Assembly (NCBI GenBank): GCA_020631735.1
Contig: CM036168.1
Span: 94,406,932-94,470,931, forward strand
DNA: 64,000 nt
Reading direction: 5' to 3'
Source: Saccharum officinarum
Taxonomy: Eukaryota > Streptophyta > Magnoliopsida > Poales > Poaceae
Positions 1-10,640 of the stretch are shown here, in pieces. Every line of letters begins with the position of its first letter. Within the stretch, counting starts at the first letter, position 1. A model generated the notes under the pieces. The model did not search any database and was not told the DNA's origin. It worked only from the letters and a program-made list of their open reading frames with translations. The translations under genes and the position numbers were made by a program.

Positions 1-3000
1 GTCGAGGTGAGCTCTAGATCCCGGCGTAGCTCATTTCATCGAATAGCCGATGGCACGACGGCTGGTTCTACCTGCGCAACGACGACAACCGCCTACCGAA
101 GTTCTCTGACCAGGTCCTAATGTCGCGCAAGGACAACTGGTTGTACGACATCGTCGAGGACGACAAGCCAAAGCTGTAGCCACTCCTTGACGAGCTGAGA
201 AGGCTCCGTCTACACGGACTAACCGTCGGGATGGTGGCCGTCACGTTCCACCATCGGAGAGTGTTGTCGTTGATGCAGCGCTGGCTTCGGCTCGATGAGA
301 TGATGTCGGGCGTCTTGTTAGAGGGGAGTAGGATGTCGCACGAGACTCTCCCTCTCAACGAGGTCACACGTCGTGTGCGGTGGATGGTGGGCAGCTTCAG
401 GCAGGAGGACATCGATAGAGTTCTGATGCGGCTCAGTTAAGGGTTCGAGACCTTGGTAAGTACCATCCTCCCAGTACCATGTTCTCCTCTTTCCCTGGGT
501 TTGGTAGATCTGAAACTCGTCTAGTTCGTTATGCAGGATATGACGGCGGTCAAGGACTCGCCGTTGCCGGTCCTGGAAGATCGCGTCGCTCGAGAGGCAA
601 GGCCCATTCCGCGGCCCGGGAGAAGGAGGAGAAGGACGTCATGAAATCACGGCGTGATCTGAAGGCCTGTGAGCGTGAGGCGTTGCTGAGGCATCATCAC
701 CAGCAACGGCTCGAGGGTCTCCCTGAGGAGGAGTCCCCCTCCGAGTCAGTCTCAGAGGGGGAAGGCGACGATAGTGGTGACAACGATGCCGGGTCATGGC
801 ATGGCACCGTGACTTTCCTCGCGCACCTCCCTGACGTGCGGCCCCTGCTGGGACCCATCGGCGGGGGGTTGACTTCCTGAGAGTCGAGGGCAGCCTCGGC
901 GCCAATCGAAGGGAAGGAGGATCGACCAAAAGAGAGGGCCCACGAGGGGCCCTCGGTAAGGAGGTTCACCGAGCCAAAGGTTCTTCCTATGGCGTCGACC
1001 ATGCCGAGGAAGCGCGCTCGGTCGCTGCGCAGCTCGTCAATGGGTGGCACCACGGCATCGACGCCTAAGGCCGAGTTGGTGTCATCGGGTGTTAGAACCC
1101 AAGGCCAGGCAGCCTTGGTGACGCAGAGGTCCTTGGAGACTTCACCAGCCCAGGCTCGAGGGAGTTCAGGGCCAGCCGGAGGTTCGACGGAAGGGCCATC
1201 GCAGAGGGCCTCAGGTGGTTCGCGGAAGCCGGGGACTAAACCCCTGATCCCCATGCCCAGGTGAGTACTTCACTTCATCTCCCAGATACGTCTATTTTGT
1301 TCCTTGTTCTTATGTTTCGGTTCGCTTGTGTAGCCTCAAGCGCAAAGCGGAGCCGGCGACCTTGACGCCTACCAAGGCGCTTAAGGCCAGCGCCGCGTTG
1401 AGGATGCGAACACCGGCCGATGATGTCGCCTGGATCGCTAGGTACCGGGCGGCAACGGAGCAACTCAAGTCAAAAGAGTCCTCCGTTCAGGCCGACGAGA
1501 GAGCCGGAGAGGACGTCGGGGCCGGGGAGGCCGCCACATCCACCCGTGATGCAGGGCAGGCAGATGTGGTAGAAACAAGGAATGTGGAGGAGACCCCACG
1601 GGATGCGGGGAGAGAGGAGGAGCTACCAGAATTATAGAAGGAGCGAGAGGAGCCATAATGGCAGTCGTAGCAGTAGGAGGAAGAGCGGCCGCCGCAGCCA
1701 CAACCGGAGACGGAGCAGCGTGAGCAAGGTCAGCCGGAGAGGCCGGTGGCCGAGATAGAGCGAGTAGCTGTCATCTCGTCGCTCGATGCTCAGGCGGGGG
1801 TGCTGGATAGTGGGGGTCCACTCCCGACGCAAGGGTCGACACCGGCCATGATCGACCTCACGTTCGACGACTCTCCTTCTGATAAGGGGAAGCGGAAGGC
1901 GGAGGTCGAGATGGTCGACGCCTCGGATCGGCCTGGGACCTCTGCGGCGCCAGGCGATGACACGGTGGAGATGTCAGGTGGGTGGCCTGACTTTGCACAG
2001 CTAGCGCTCGTGCGAGCGGGGGAAGAGCTCCCGCGCTGGGGTTGGCCGACCCTTGAGTTTAGGGACGCGACTAACCCCTGCGCTGAGCCCTTCTTCGCCC
2101 TCGATGACAAAGACGAGGTACAACACTAGGACAGGGCTCCACAAGCACTCCGTGCGGTCTCTGTGAATGGTCGCGGATACCCTGGTGCGGCAAATGTCAA
2201 GGGCCTTCGAGGTGAGTCACACTTGTTTTAATCATTTCTCTTAGCTCGCACCCCCCCTTTTCTTTCTTTTCTTGTTCCTGACCTCTGGATTTAACCGTGG
2301 GTAGGAGCTTAAAGAGCGATCGCGTCACAAATCCCTTTTCATTTGTCATGAAAGCGGAGTGTGGGCGGCGCTCCCTCGTCAGCGGGCCCTGGTCAAGGAA
2401 GCCCACAAGCGGCTATCCGAGAAGAGTGCCGAGGTGGACGAGCTTCGCATCGCCCATGCAGCGCTTAGGGAGGAGGCAGCGCAGGCTAGAGGGGCTATGG
2501 TCGAGGCGCGTGAGGACGCGACCAAGGCCCAAGAGGAGGCGGTGAAGGCCCGTGAAGACCGTGCGTCGCTGTTGGCACGCGTGAAGGAGCTTGAAGAGGA
2601 TGTCACCCTTGTTAGCGGCCAACGTGACGCCCTCAACATTCAGATCGGACTGGTGTCTACTCGCCTTGAGTCCCTATAGGGCGAGGTCATTACGCTAAAG
2701 GAGACCATCCGAGCGAGGGATGAGGCTCTTTCGGGCATCGGTCATGAGATCAAGATGTTGAGGGGGATTGTCCATGACCGGGACGAGGCTCTTCAAGCGG
2801 CCTAGAAGGCGCACGGTGAGTTGCACGATCAGATCATGGGTTGGCAGACCCATACTAAGGGTAAATTTCTACCCAACCTTGATCTTATCTTGGGTTTCTT
2901 GTGAGCGTTTCTTGCTGACTTGATCTTATGGTTCAGAGCTGGAGAAACAGCAACGTGAGGCCCAGGCGATGACCACCTCGTTTCATGCCCTCCTTGAGGT

Positions 3001-3385
3001 CGAGGTTGGATGGAATCAACTACTCCAGGGCGCGATCACCTCAGTGTGCGATGGCCTAGGGGTCGAGCCCGATGCCGATACCGAGGAGGACGCGCCAGCG
3101 AACTCGTTCGTGCGCCAGATGACAACGCTGGGTGGCCTCGTCCGCGAGAAGGTACGAGGTGCGCTGCATCATGGCGTGAAGAGGGCCATGACGGTCATCC
3201 GGTCTAGGTTCAAGTATGACATGGGCCTCGTTGCTGATGGCTTCACCTCAGATCCAGACAAGATCGACGAGGAGGACAAGGCGGCTTGCCTGGGCTTGAT
3301 TGAAGCTGCGGAAGAGCCCAGGGGTCGACTCGCGAGGCTGTTTGAAGATGAGGTGCTTCCTCCTATCGACGACGACGGCCTATGA
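1..3385 (+). pseudogene. Antisense extra gene of the gypsy element (gypsy-type transposon domain protein), decayed
   Basis: This plus-strand gene is opposite to gag-pol. Near 50-100 it reads WFYLRNDD, a hallmark of the plant 'putative gypsy type transposon' domain (PF04195-like); the N-terminus is outside the window. Likely GT-AG introns are about 456-536, 1261-1333, 2212-2304 and 2861-2936. The middle is acidic and low complexity. At 2,360-2,860 an Ala/Glu/Arg-rich heptad-like stretch predicts a coiled coil, and the last exon encodes an acidic C-terminus ending in DDDGL. In-frame stops (TAG at 177-179, TAG near 2,680, another near 2,805) show decay. The function of such extra ORFs is unknown; a structural or regulatory role is only a guess. 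The exon joins are my reading of splice sites. Confidence 0.72.
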
Positions 3386-3543
3386 GCCAGAACTGGGCGT
3401 GGGGGGCCGTGTAATCAAGTTAGTCATTGTTTGTGACTTGCGGCCACGAGGGCCTTAAAACTCTTAGATATGGATGTGAACTAAATGTTTATTTTGTTCG
3501 AATCTTTCGTTCCTTTTTCGTTCGAATCATGTTCTTATGCGGT

Positions 3544-3870
3544 CTTCTTGGCATGCGGCTGCCCCTTGGCATGGGGTGTAAGCGGAGATACTGTAGCCCG
3601 GAGGCGTGGGTGGTCTCGCGGCTCGACAACCCCTCATCCTTAGGATGGCCTCGCGGCCTCGTTGACTACGTAAGAACTCGTATCGAGGCGTATAGGAACG
3701 TTAAACGTTGATTTTTCGAAATTATGAATCTTTACTAAGTCTTCTTAGCACACGGTTGTACCCCTTGGAGCAGGGGAGTGGGTGGAGGTACCGTTGCCCA
3801 GAGGTGTGGTCTGTCTCGTGGCTCGACAGCCCTTGAGCCTTAGGGTACTCTCGCGGCCTTGATGACTATG
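3544..3870 (+). repeat. Two diverged tandem units, about 197-bp spacing
   Basis: A block starting CTTCTTGGCATGCGGCTG at 3,544 recurs as CTTCTTAGCACACGGTTG at 3,741. Both continue with similar text (CCCCTTGG, CTCGACA, CTCGCGGCC, TTGATGACTA-like). They lie in the 3' untranslated part of the antisense gene, between its stop and the convergent integrase end. The 3,871-4,140 stretch holds no gene that I can see. Confidence 0.65.
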
Positions 3871-4140
3871 TAAATTTTTTTTGAAAAAATTTGAGTTTTA
3901 CAGGGGGTTTCCCCCTGTCCAGCCCTCGAGGGAGGTTTGACTCTACGGGAGCAGGGTCGAGCCTACTGATTTTCAAAAACCACTTTTGGACATTTTTGTA
4001 CTCTTTATTTATTCATGTAACTGACAACAAAGGTACAAAGCCTCGAGGCTATTAGGGATAAAAACAACGTAGTTGTTTGATGTTCCATGCGTTGGTGAAG
4101 ATTTCACCCTTCTCATTTGAAAGCTTGTAGGTGTCGAGCT

Positions 4141-5340
4141 TCAACACTTCTGTGACGATGTAAGGTCCTTCCCATGGTGAGGTGAGCTTATGTCGTCCCT
4201 TGTTGTTCTAGTTTCATCGAAGCACCAGGTCACCGACGTGGAGGTCTCATCTGCGAATGTGTTTGTCATGGTAGCGCCATAAATTATGCTGATATCTTGC
4301 GGAGTGCGGTAGTGCTTTATTGCGAGCCTCCTCGAGCTAGTCGAGTGTGTTTTCTCTTGTGGTGTCATTGTTTTGTTCGTTGTAGGTTTTCAGCCTCGGG
4401 GACCTATACTCTAAATCAGTTGGAAGCACAGCCTCGGGCCCGTAGACTAAGAAAAACAGAGTGAACCCCGTGGCTTGACTTGGCATTGTTCTTAGGCTCC
4501 ATAAGACTAAGGGGAGCTCGGCGGCCCATTTCTTGCCGTGTTTGTTCAACTTGTCGAAGATTATTGGCTTTAGGCCTTATAGGACCACGCCATTTGCACA
4601 TTCCACTTGGCCATTCGTCTTTGGGTGGGCTACGGCTGACCAAAGCACACGGATGTGATGGTCATCGCAGAATTTCAAGAACCTTCTGCCGGTGAACTGG
4701 GTGCCGTTGTCCGTGATGATGCAGTTGGGAACCCCAAAGCGATGGATAATATCGATGAAGAATAACGCAACTTGCTCTGACCTGAGCTTAGTAACAGGAC
4801 GGGCCTCAATCCACTTGGAAAAACTTGTCGACGGCGACGAGCAAGTGGGTGAAGCCTCCGGTTATTCTCTTTAGGGGTCCGACCAAGTCGACCCCCAGAC
4901 GGCGAATGACCATGTGATGGGGATGGTTTGCACGGCATGAGCTGGGAGATGGGTCTGCTTTGCATAGTACTGGCATCCTTTACAGGAGCGTACTGGCTTG
5001 ATAGCATCGAAGACCGCGGTCGGCCAATAGAAACCCTGTCGGAACGCGTTTCCGACGAGGGTTCGGGGCGCCGCTTGGTGACCGCAAGCCCCTGAGTGTA
5101 GGTCCTTGAGTAGGTTCCTGCCATCCTGAATTGTGATTCAGCGCTGTAGGATGCCCATAGGGCTACGTCGATAAAGCTCCTTGTCGTCGCCGTATATCAC
5201 AAAGGTCTTAGCCCGATGGGTGATCCGTCGAGCCTCGATCTTTTCTAAGGGCAGCTCCCCTCGAATGAGATAGTTGAGGTACGGAGTGCTCCAGTCGGGC
5301 TTGAGATTGGCTAGCAGGGTCGAGCCTTCCGTATTCATGA
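4141..5340 (-). pseudogene. Gypsy integrase, broken
   Basis: The minus strand from about 5,338 reads a pre-integrase linker (PDWSTPYLNYLIRGELP), then an HHCC zinc-binding region with HSGACGH and CKGCQ near 4,990-5,110. The catalytic core follows, with VDLVGP, ITDNGTQF and NGQVE supplying the D, D, E residues (about 4,590-4,900). The core end reads KWAAELPLVLWSLRT near 4,520. A run of five A on the plus strand near 4,825 shifts the frame just after VAVDKF. A stop follows near 4,585. The enzyme would have inserted element cDNA into chromosomes; this copy is inactive. Confidence 0.85.
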
Positions 5341-5399
5341 CGTCAGCCCCGGTCGAGGGGGCTTCTGCCTAGGTTGAGGGGTCGAGCGGCAGACTGTCG

Positions 5400-6015
5400 A
5401 CCCCTTCTATTATCCTGAGGTCGACGGAAGGTTTATAGAGATCCCTTGAGAGGACGTCAGGTGGAACCGTGGTTCGACTAGACATGATTTTTGCGAGTTC
5501 GTCGGCGGCCTCATTGTGTCTACGTACGACGTGATTGAGCTCGAGGTCGTGGAACTTGTCCTCAAGGCATCATACCTCCTTACAGTAGGCTTCCATCTTA
5601 GGATCGTGGCAGCTTGAGTCCTTCATGACCTGGTCAATCACGAGCCACAAATCACCACGAACATCGAGGTGTCGAACTCCGAGCTCGATAGCGATGCGCA
5701 GACCGTTAACGAGGGCCTCATACTCTGCTACATTGTTGGAGGAAGCGAAATGTAGTCAGACCACATAGCGCATGTGAGTTCTAAGGGGCGAGATGAAAAG
5801 CAAGCACGCGCCTGCTCCCGTCTTCATCAATGACCCATCGAAGTCATGGTCTAGAGTTCAGCCTTGATCTGAATGGGCGGCAGTTGGGTGTCGGTCCATT
5901 CTGCTAGAAAATCTGCCAGCACCTGGGACTTGATGGCCTTGCATGGCGCATAAGAGAGGGTTTCGCCCATAAGCTCGAGTGCCCACTTAGCTATCCGTCC
6001 TGAGGCTTCCCAGTT
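5400..6015 (-). pseudogene. Gypsy RNase H region, decayed
   Basis: Translation of the minus strand gives SSNNVAEYEALVNGLRIAIE near 5,690-5,750, then GVRHLDVRGDLWLVIDQV and a tail resembling VVRRHNEAADELAKI near 5,490-5,530. This is the second, archaeal-like RNase H typical of Tat-type gypsy elements. It follows the RT-connection domain and precedes integrase. No uninterrupted frame of useful length remains. Confidence 0.75.
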
Positions 6016-7209
6016 CTAGACTATCTCTCCAAGAGGAAAAGAAGAGACCACGGTCACCGGGTGGCCTTCAAAATAGTGCCAGGGCTTGCGACGTGTCAAC
6101 ACGATGGCGTACAATAGCTTCTGGATCTGCGGGTAGCGCACCTTGGTGTCTGAGAGCACTTCACTGATGAAGTACACTAGTCTCTGGATGGGCAGTGCAT
6201 GACCCTCTTCCGTTCTCTCAACAACTATGGCCGCGTTGACCACCTGCGTTGTCGCGGCGATGTAGAGCAAGAGAGATTCTCCTGTAGCCAGAGGAACAAG
6301 TATCGGAGGTTTGGCCAATGTTGCCTTGAGCTTGCAAAGAGCTTCTTCGGCTTCGGGGGTCCACGAAAAATGCTCTGATTTCTTTAGGAGACGATACAGA
6401 GGGAGCGCCTTCTTGCCGAGGCGCAAGATAAAATGATTGAGGGTCGTAAGGTAGCCCATGACCCTCTATATGCCCTTCAGATCTCGGATAGGGCCCATTT
6501 TGGTGATCGCTGTGATTTTTTCCGGATTGGCTTTGATGCCTTGCTCGGAAATGATGAACCCCAAGAGCATGTCTCATGGGACGCCAAAGACACACATCTC
6601 GGGGTTGAGCTTGATGTTTTTTGTTTAAGGCATTTGAACGTGATTCTGAGGTCATAAACCAGATTGTTGACCCTTTTGGATTTGACTACGATATCGTCAA
6701 CGTAGGCCTCTATGGTTGGCTCGATGTGTTCCCCGAAGACGTGTTGCATGCATCGTTGGTACGTAGCCCCGCGTTCTGGAGATCGAAGGGCATAGTAACG
6801 TAGCAGTACATGCCGAACAGGGTGATGAATGAAGTCACGAGCTGGTCGGACTCCTTCATTTTAATTTATTGGTAGCCGGAATACGCATCTAAGAATGATA
6901 GAGTTTCACATCCCTCACTAGAATCAACGATTTGATCGATGTGTGGTAAAGGAAAAGAGACTTTTAGACATGCTTTATTTAAACCAATATAGTCTACACA
7001 CATCCTCCACTTCCCACTCTTTTTCTTAACTAACACAGGGTTGGCTAACCACTCGGGATGATGAACCTCCTTGATCAATCCGGCCTCCAATAGCTTATGG
7101 ATTTCCTTGCCAATGACCTTGCACTTCTCCTCATCGAAGCGGCGCAAGCATTGCTTCACCGGTTTGGAGCTGGCACGGATCTCCAAGGCGTGCTCGTCAA
7201 CTTCCCTAG
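6016..7209 (-). pseudogene. Gypsy reverse transcriptase with connection domain, broken
   Basis: The minus strand reads RASSKPVKQ, KKKSGKWRMCVDY, LSFLDAYSGYQ (first catalytic Asp) and then, after a frame change, EAYVDDIVVKSK carrying the YVDD box near 6,690-6,720. The connection/RNase H-like part ([14 protein letters not shown], then LVYFISEVL) runs to 6,016. The protein would copy element RNA into DNA. Frame breaks occur near 6,860 and 6,470-6,480. The conserved stretch just upstream (SPSDMPDI, then PREVDEHA) is cut in two by the solo LTR at 7,215-9,325, which confirms that the insertion is secondary. Confidence 0.9.
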
Positions 7210-7214
7210 GTATG

Positions 7215-9325
7215 TGAAAGTCCTATGTTTGGTGTTGGTAATTAGTGACAATGCCTAAGTACTAATCCTATGCCTAAGTATGTAGCATATGAGGATTAGT
7301 ACATTCCAAGGTTGGTGGCAAGATGGACATGGTGATCATGATGGCCACACTTGGATTTGGACGCAACCCTACGTGATCAAGGCAAAGGTATATGCTTAAG
7401 GGTTGTGTTTTAGTAACCAAGACACCTAGTGGGTGTGGTTACATTATAGGATAGTTAGCCGTACTATAAAGAGGGGAATGACGCGGCTATTGAACTCCTA
7501 AGTGCCTCTAGGTGTGCATTTCATAATCATATGCATTTGGATAGAACTAATAATGCCTCAAAAAATGATTGTGAAAATGCTAACACACTCGCACATGACG
7601 TGATCACTTGGTGGTGTTAGCACATTTGCGAAGGCGGTGGAGTTTGAGCGGTAGAGAGGGTTTGGGGTCCTCTCTCCCTCCCGCCGAGCTTGCGAGGCGG
7701 GATTCAGGCGTTTTCGAGGAGTTGAAGCGACTATTTTCCACTACGCCGGAAGTCAAAAATCAAACGGAAGCGAACGGAGGTCACAGTGGTGACCGGACGC
7801 TGGACCGGATGAGGTCTCTATTTGACCGGACGCGTTCGGTCAGCGTTTAGCATCTTCGCGTGTTTCGGTTTGTTGATCGGACGTGTGATTCAGGCGTTTT
7901 TGAGGAATTGAAACGCCTATTTTCCACTACGTCGGAAGTCAGAAATCAAACGGAGGCAAACAGAGGTGAACGGGGGTCACTGAAATGACCGGACTCTGGA
8001 CCGGACATGGTCTATGTTTGACCGGACGCGTTCGGTCAGTGTTCAGTGTCTGCACGTGTTTCAACTTTTTGATCGGACGCGCAGCTTATCCGGTCACAGT
8101 CGACCGGACGCGTCCGGTCGTTCAGGGAGCTTACTAGACTTCAACCGGACGCTGGCACTGTGGCATCCGGTTAGTTCTTCAGCGCGTCCGGTCGCTGTTT
8201 CGTTGTGCACTGCTCAGGCATGACCAGCGCGTCCGGTCCACCACGGGACCAGCGCGTCCAGTCAAGCTTCACGCGTCCGGTCGTTGCGTGCAGCGCGTCC
8301 AGTCGGTGGTTCGCGAAAGTAGCCGTTGTGCGATCGGCGCGTCCGGTCAGTTTGACCAGCGCGTCTGGTCAGCGCGACTTCGGCTGTTTCAAGTCCGTAA
8401 CGGCTATATTCGAAGGGGTACGTCTATAAATACTCGTTGGCCGGCTCAAAGCTCTATCTCTTGAACTTTTGACATACTTGTGAGCACTTTGAGCTAAGCA
8501 ACTCCCCTTCCACTCATCTCTCTTTCTTCTTTGCATATTCGAAGTGAGATTGAGTGATCCAAGTGCATTTGCATTGTGAGATTGCATCTAGTTGGCACTT
8601 GGTGGTTGATTTGCTGCGGAATTCTTGTTTCTCTTGGTGGTTGCCGCCACCTAGATGGCTTGGAGTAGCTTGGAAGCGTTGGCAAGAGTTGGTGATTATT
8701 CTTGGCCACCTTCGGTGATTGTGAGGGGTTTATGCCTACCTCGACGAAGCACCAAAGGCAACGTTAGTAAATTGCTCGTGTCATTGCAACCTTTTGCCAT
8801 TTGGTAGGTTCTTGTGGCACCTTTTGAGAGGCACGGTGTGAGACCGATTATCCACTGAACCACGTGGTGAAGAGGGACACAACGGGGACTAGCGTGCCGG
8901 CAAGCACGTGAACCTCGGGATAAATCTTCGTGTCATCACTTTCATATTGTGATTGATTGATCTCGGTGTTCGGTTGTCTTGGTATTCATTGTTGATCATA
9001 TTGGTTGGCTCAATACTTCGCCCCTCGGTGAAACTCTCCTAACTTAACTCCGCATTACCTTCTTAGTTACATTTGCTAGCTAGTTAGCTTTGCTAGAGTA
9101 GCTCTTTTGTGTAACTTGCTAGGTGTAGTTTCCTTCTCGGTTTGACTTGTGCGGTTGAGTGCAAATATACTAGAATTGTGAATTGGATAGGTGGCTTGCA
9201 AACACCCCGTAGGCTAAGCAAAACACGCATCTTGCTATTTGTTATATTGATAAACTTGTTTAGCTTGTCTTTGTAGAATTTTTAGAAAGGCTATTCACCC
9301 CCCCTCTAGCCATCAAGACCTTTCA
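7215..9325. mobile_element. Solo LTR (2,111 bp) inserted in the gypsy pol
   Basis: The insert starts TGAAAGTCC and ends GACCTTTCA, a TG...CA pair with short inverted ends. It is flanked on both sides by the exact 5-bp duplication GTATG (7210-7214 and 9326-9330). There is no PBS, PPT or internal coding sequence, so this is a solo LTR left by recombination between two LTRs. The pyrimidine-rich end CCCCCCCTCTAG before the terminus resembles LTR ends of large grass copia elements of the SIRE/Maximus type; that assignment is tentative. Its orientation cannot be fixed without the internal region. Confidence 0.88.
7785..8375. repeat. Dense array of CCGGACGCG / CGCGTCCGGTC motifs inside the solo LTR
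   Basis: Short palindrome-like units such as GACCGGACGCGTCCGGTC and variants (AGCGCGTCCGGTC, TTTGACCGGACGCG) recur many times at irregular spacing in both orientations. Two longer near-copies begin GATTCAGGCGTTTT (7,690 and 7,880). The density of CpG is far above the flanks. Confidence 0.75.
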
Positions 9326-9330
9326 GTATG

Positions 9331-10131
9331 TCCGGCATATCCGAGGGACTCCACGTGAATATGTCGATATTCGCGCGGAGAAAGTCGATGAGCACTACCT
9401 CCTATTTGGGATCGAGGGTGGCACTGACCCTCAATGCCCTTTCGTCCGGGCTGGTTGGGTCAAGGGATATGAGCTTGACATCTTCTGCAGGCTCAAAATT
9501 GTTGGTGTGGCGTTTGGGGTCGGGGATCTCGTTGGCCAAACCGTCGAGGTCTGTCTCCAAGGTTGCCGACTCCAAAATGGCTTCTTCGTGCTCAACGCAC
9601 TCTATGTCACACTCGTAGGCATGCTCGTATGAGGGCCCGACGGTGATGACACCCTTTGGGGCCTGGCATTTTGAGCTTAAGGTAAGTGTAGTTGGGAATC
9701 GCCATGAATTTGGCGTAGCAAGGGCGCCCAAGGATGGCGTGGTAGGTCCCACGGAATCCAACTACCTCAAAAGTCAGGGTTTCTTTCCTGAAGTTGGAGG
9801 GGGTGCCAAAGCAGACGGGCAGGTCGATCTACCCGACGGGTTCTGCTCATTTCCTTGGCACAACTCCATGAAAGCCCCCGACGTTGGGTCAGAGCTACGT
9901 CCTCCCGATCCCCAGGAGGTCGAGGGTATGGGCGTAGATAATGTTGAGGTCGCTGCCACCGTCCATGAGTACTTTAGTGAGGCGCATATTGGCGATGACA
10001 GGATCGATGATGAGCAGGTAGACTCCTGGGTTAGGGACATGGTTCGGATGGTCGTCACGATCGAAAGTGATAGACGTTTCGGACCAGTCGAGGAAGAGGG
10101 GGTCGCCATCTATACGGAGAAGACCTCTCAA
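9331..10131 (-). pseudogene. Gypsy aspartic protease and gag-pol linker
   Basis: The minus strand reads LFLDWSETSITFDRDDHPNH, VYLLIIDPVIANMRL and then VLMDGGSDLNIIYA, the DGGS-type active site used by many plant gypsy proteases instead of DTGA. The linker that follows (to 9,331) contains a frame around 9,402-9,761 rich in Glu and Asp. It ends in the SPSDMP motif that leads into RT and is interrupted by the solo LTR. The protease would process the gag-pol polyprotein. The frame changes near 9,895, so the copy is defective. Confidence 0.82.
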
Positions 10132-10640
10132 CGCTCTCGGTTGCGCTGGCGCGCGAAGAGACGTGTCGAGAGTCCCCCGTAAATCATGAAGCAGTCTTGG
10201 ATCTCGGGAAACCCCTCATCTTTGTTGCCATCTTTCTCCTTGGGGTCCTCTTTCTTGTCATCCTTCTTGATGCCTACTCCTTCAAAGTACCTGCGCAACA
10301 TGTGGTAGTCCTCAAGGTTGTGGTTCGTGGGTCCCTTATGGTAAGGACATGGTTCTTTGAGCATTTTGTCAAAAATGCACCCGCCAGGGGGTCCTCGGGG
10401 CTTCTTGCGATCAGCGGCAGCGACAAGGTCATCAGCCACGGCTTCATGTTTACCTTGCTGGTTCTTCTTCTTCTTCCGGTTGTTCCTTTTGGCGCTTCGG
10501 TTGGAGCCCTCGGGTTCCTCATCCTTGCGCTTCCCGTTACCTTGGTCACCCCCAAACATGGCACCAACTGCCTCCTCGCCGGTGGCGTAGTTGGTGATGA
10601 TGTCCATCAATTCGTTGGTGGTGATAGGGGTATTGCGGCC
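10128..10640 (-). pseudogene. Gypsy gag, C-terminal part
   Basis: This continues the capsid frame from 27,351 across the LARD insertion. It begins GRNTPITTNELMDIITNY, then ATGEEAVGAMF. A Lys/Arg-rich nucleocapsid-like stretch follows (KRNNRKKKKNQQGK), then the CPYHKG motif that precedes protease in this group. The motif CPYH...H is a degenerate zinc-binding knuckle. The part to the right of 10,640 in the same frame belongs to the inserted element, not to gag. Confidence 0.85.

Noticed and set aside
7785..8375. CRISPR-like or satellite array
   Set aside because: Motif spacing is irregular and both orientations occur inside an LTR; this is a plant genome.
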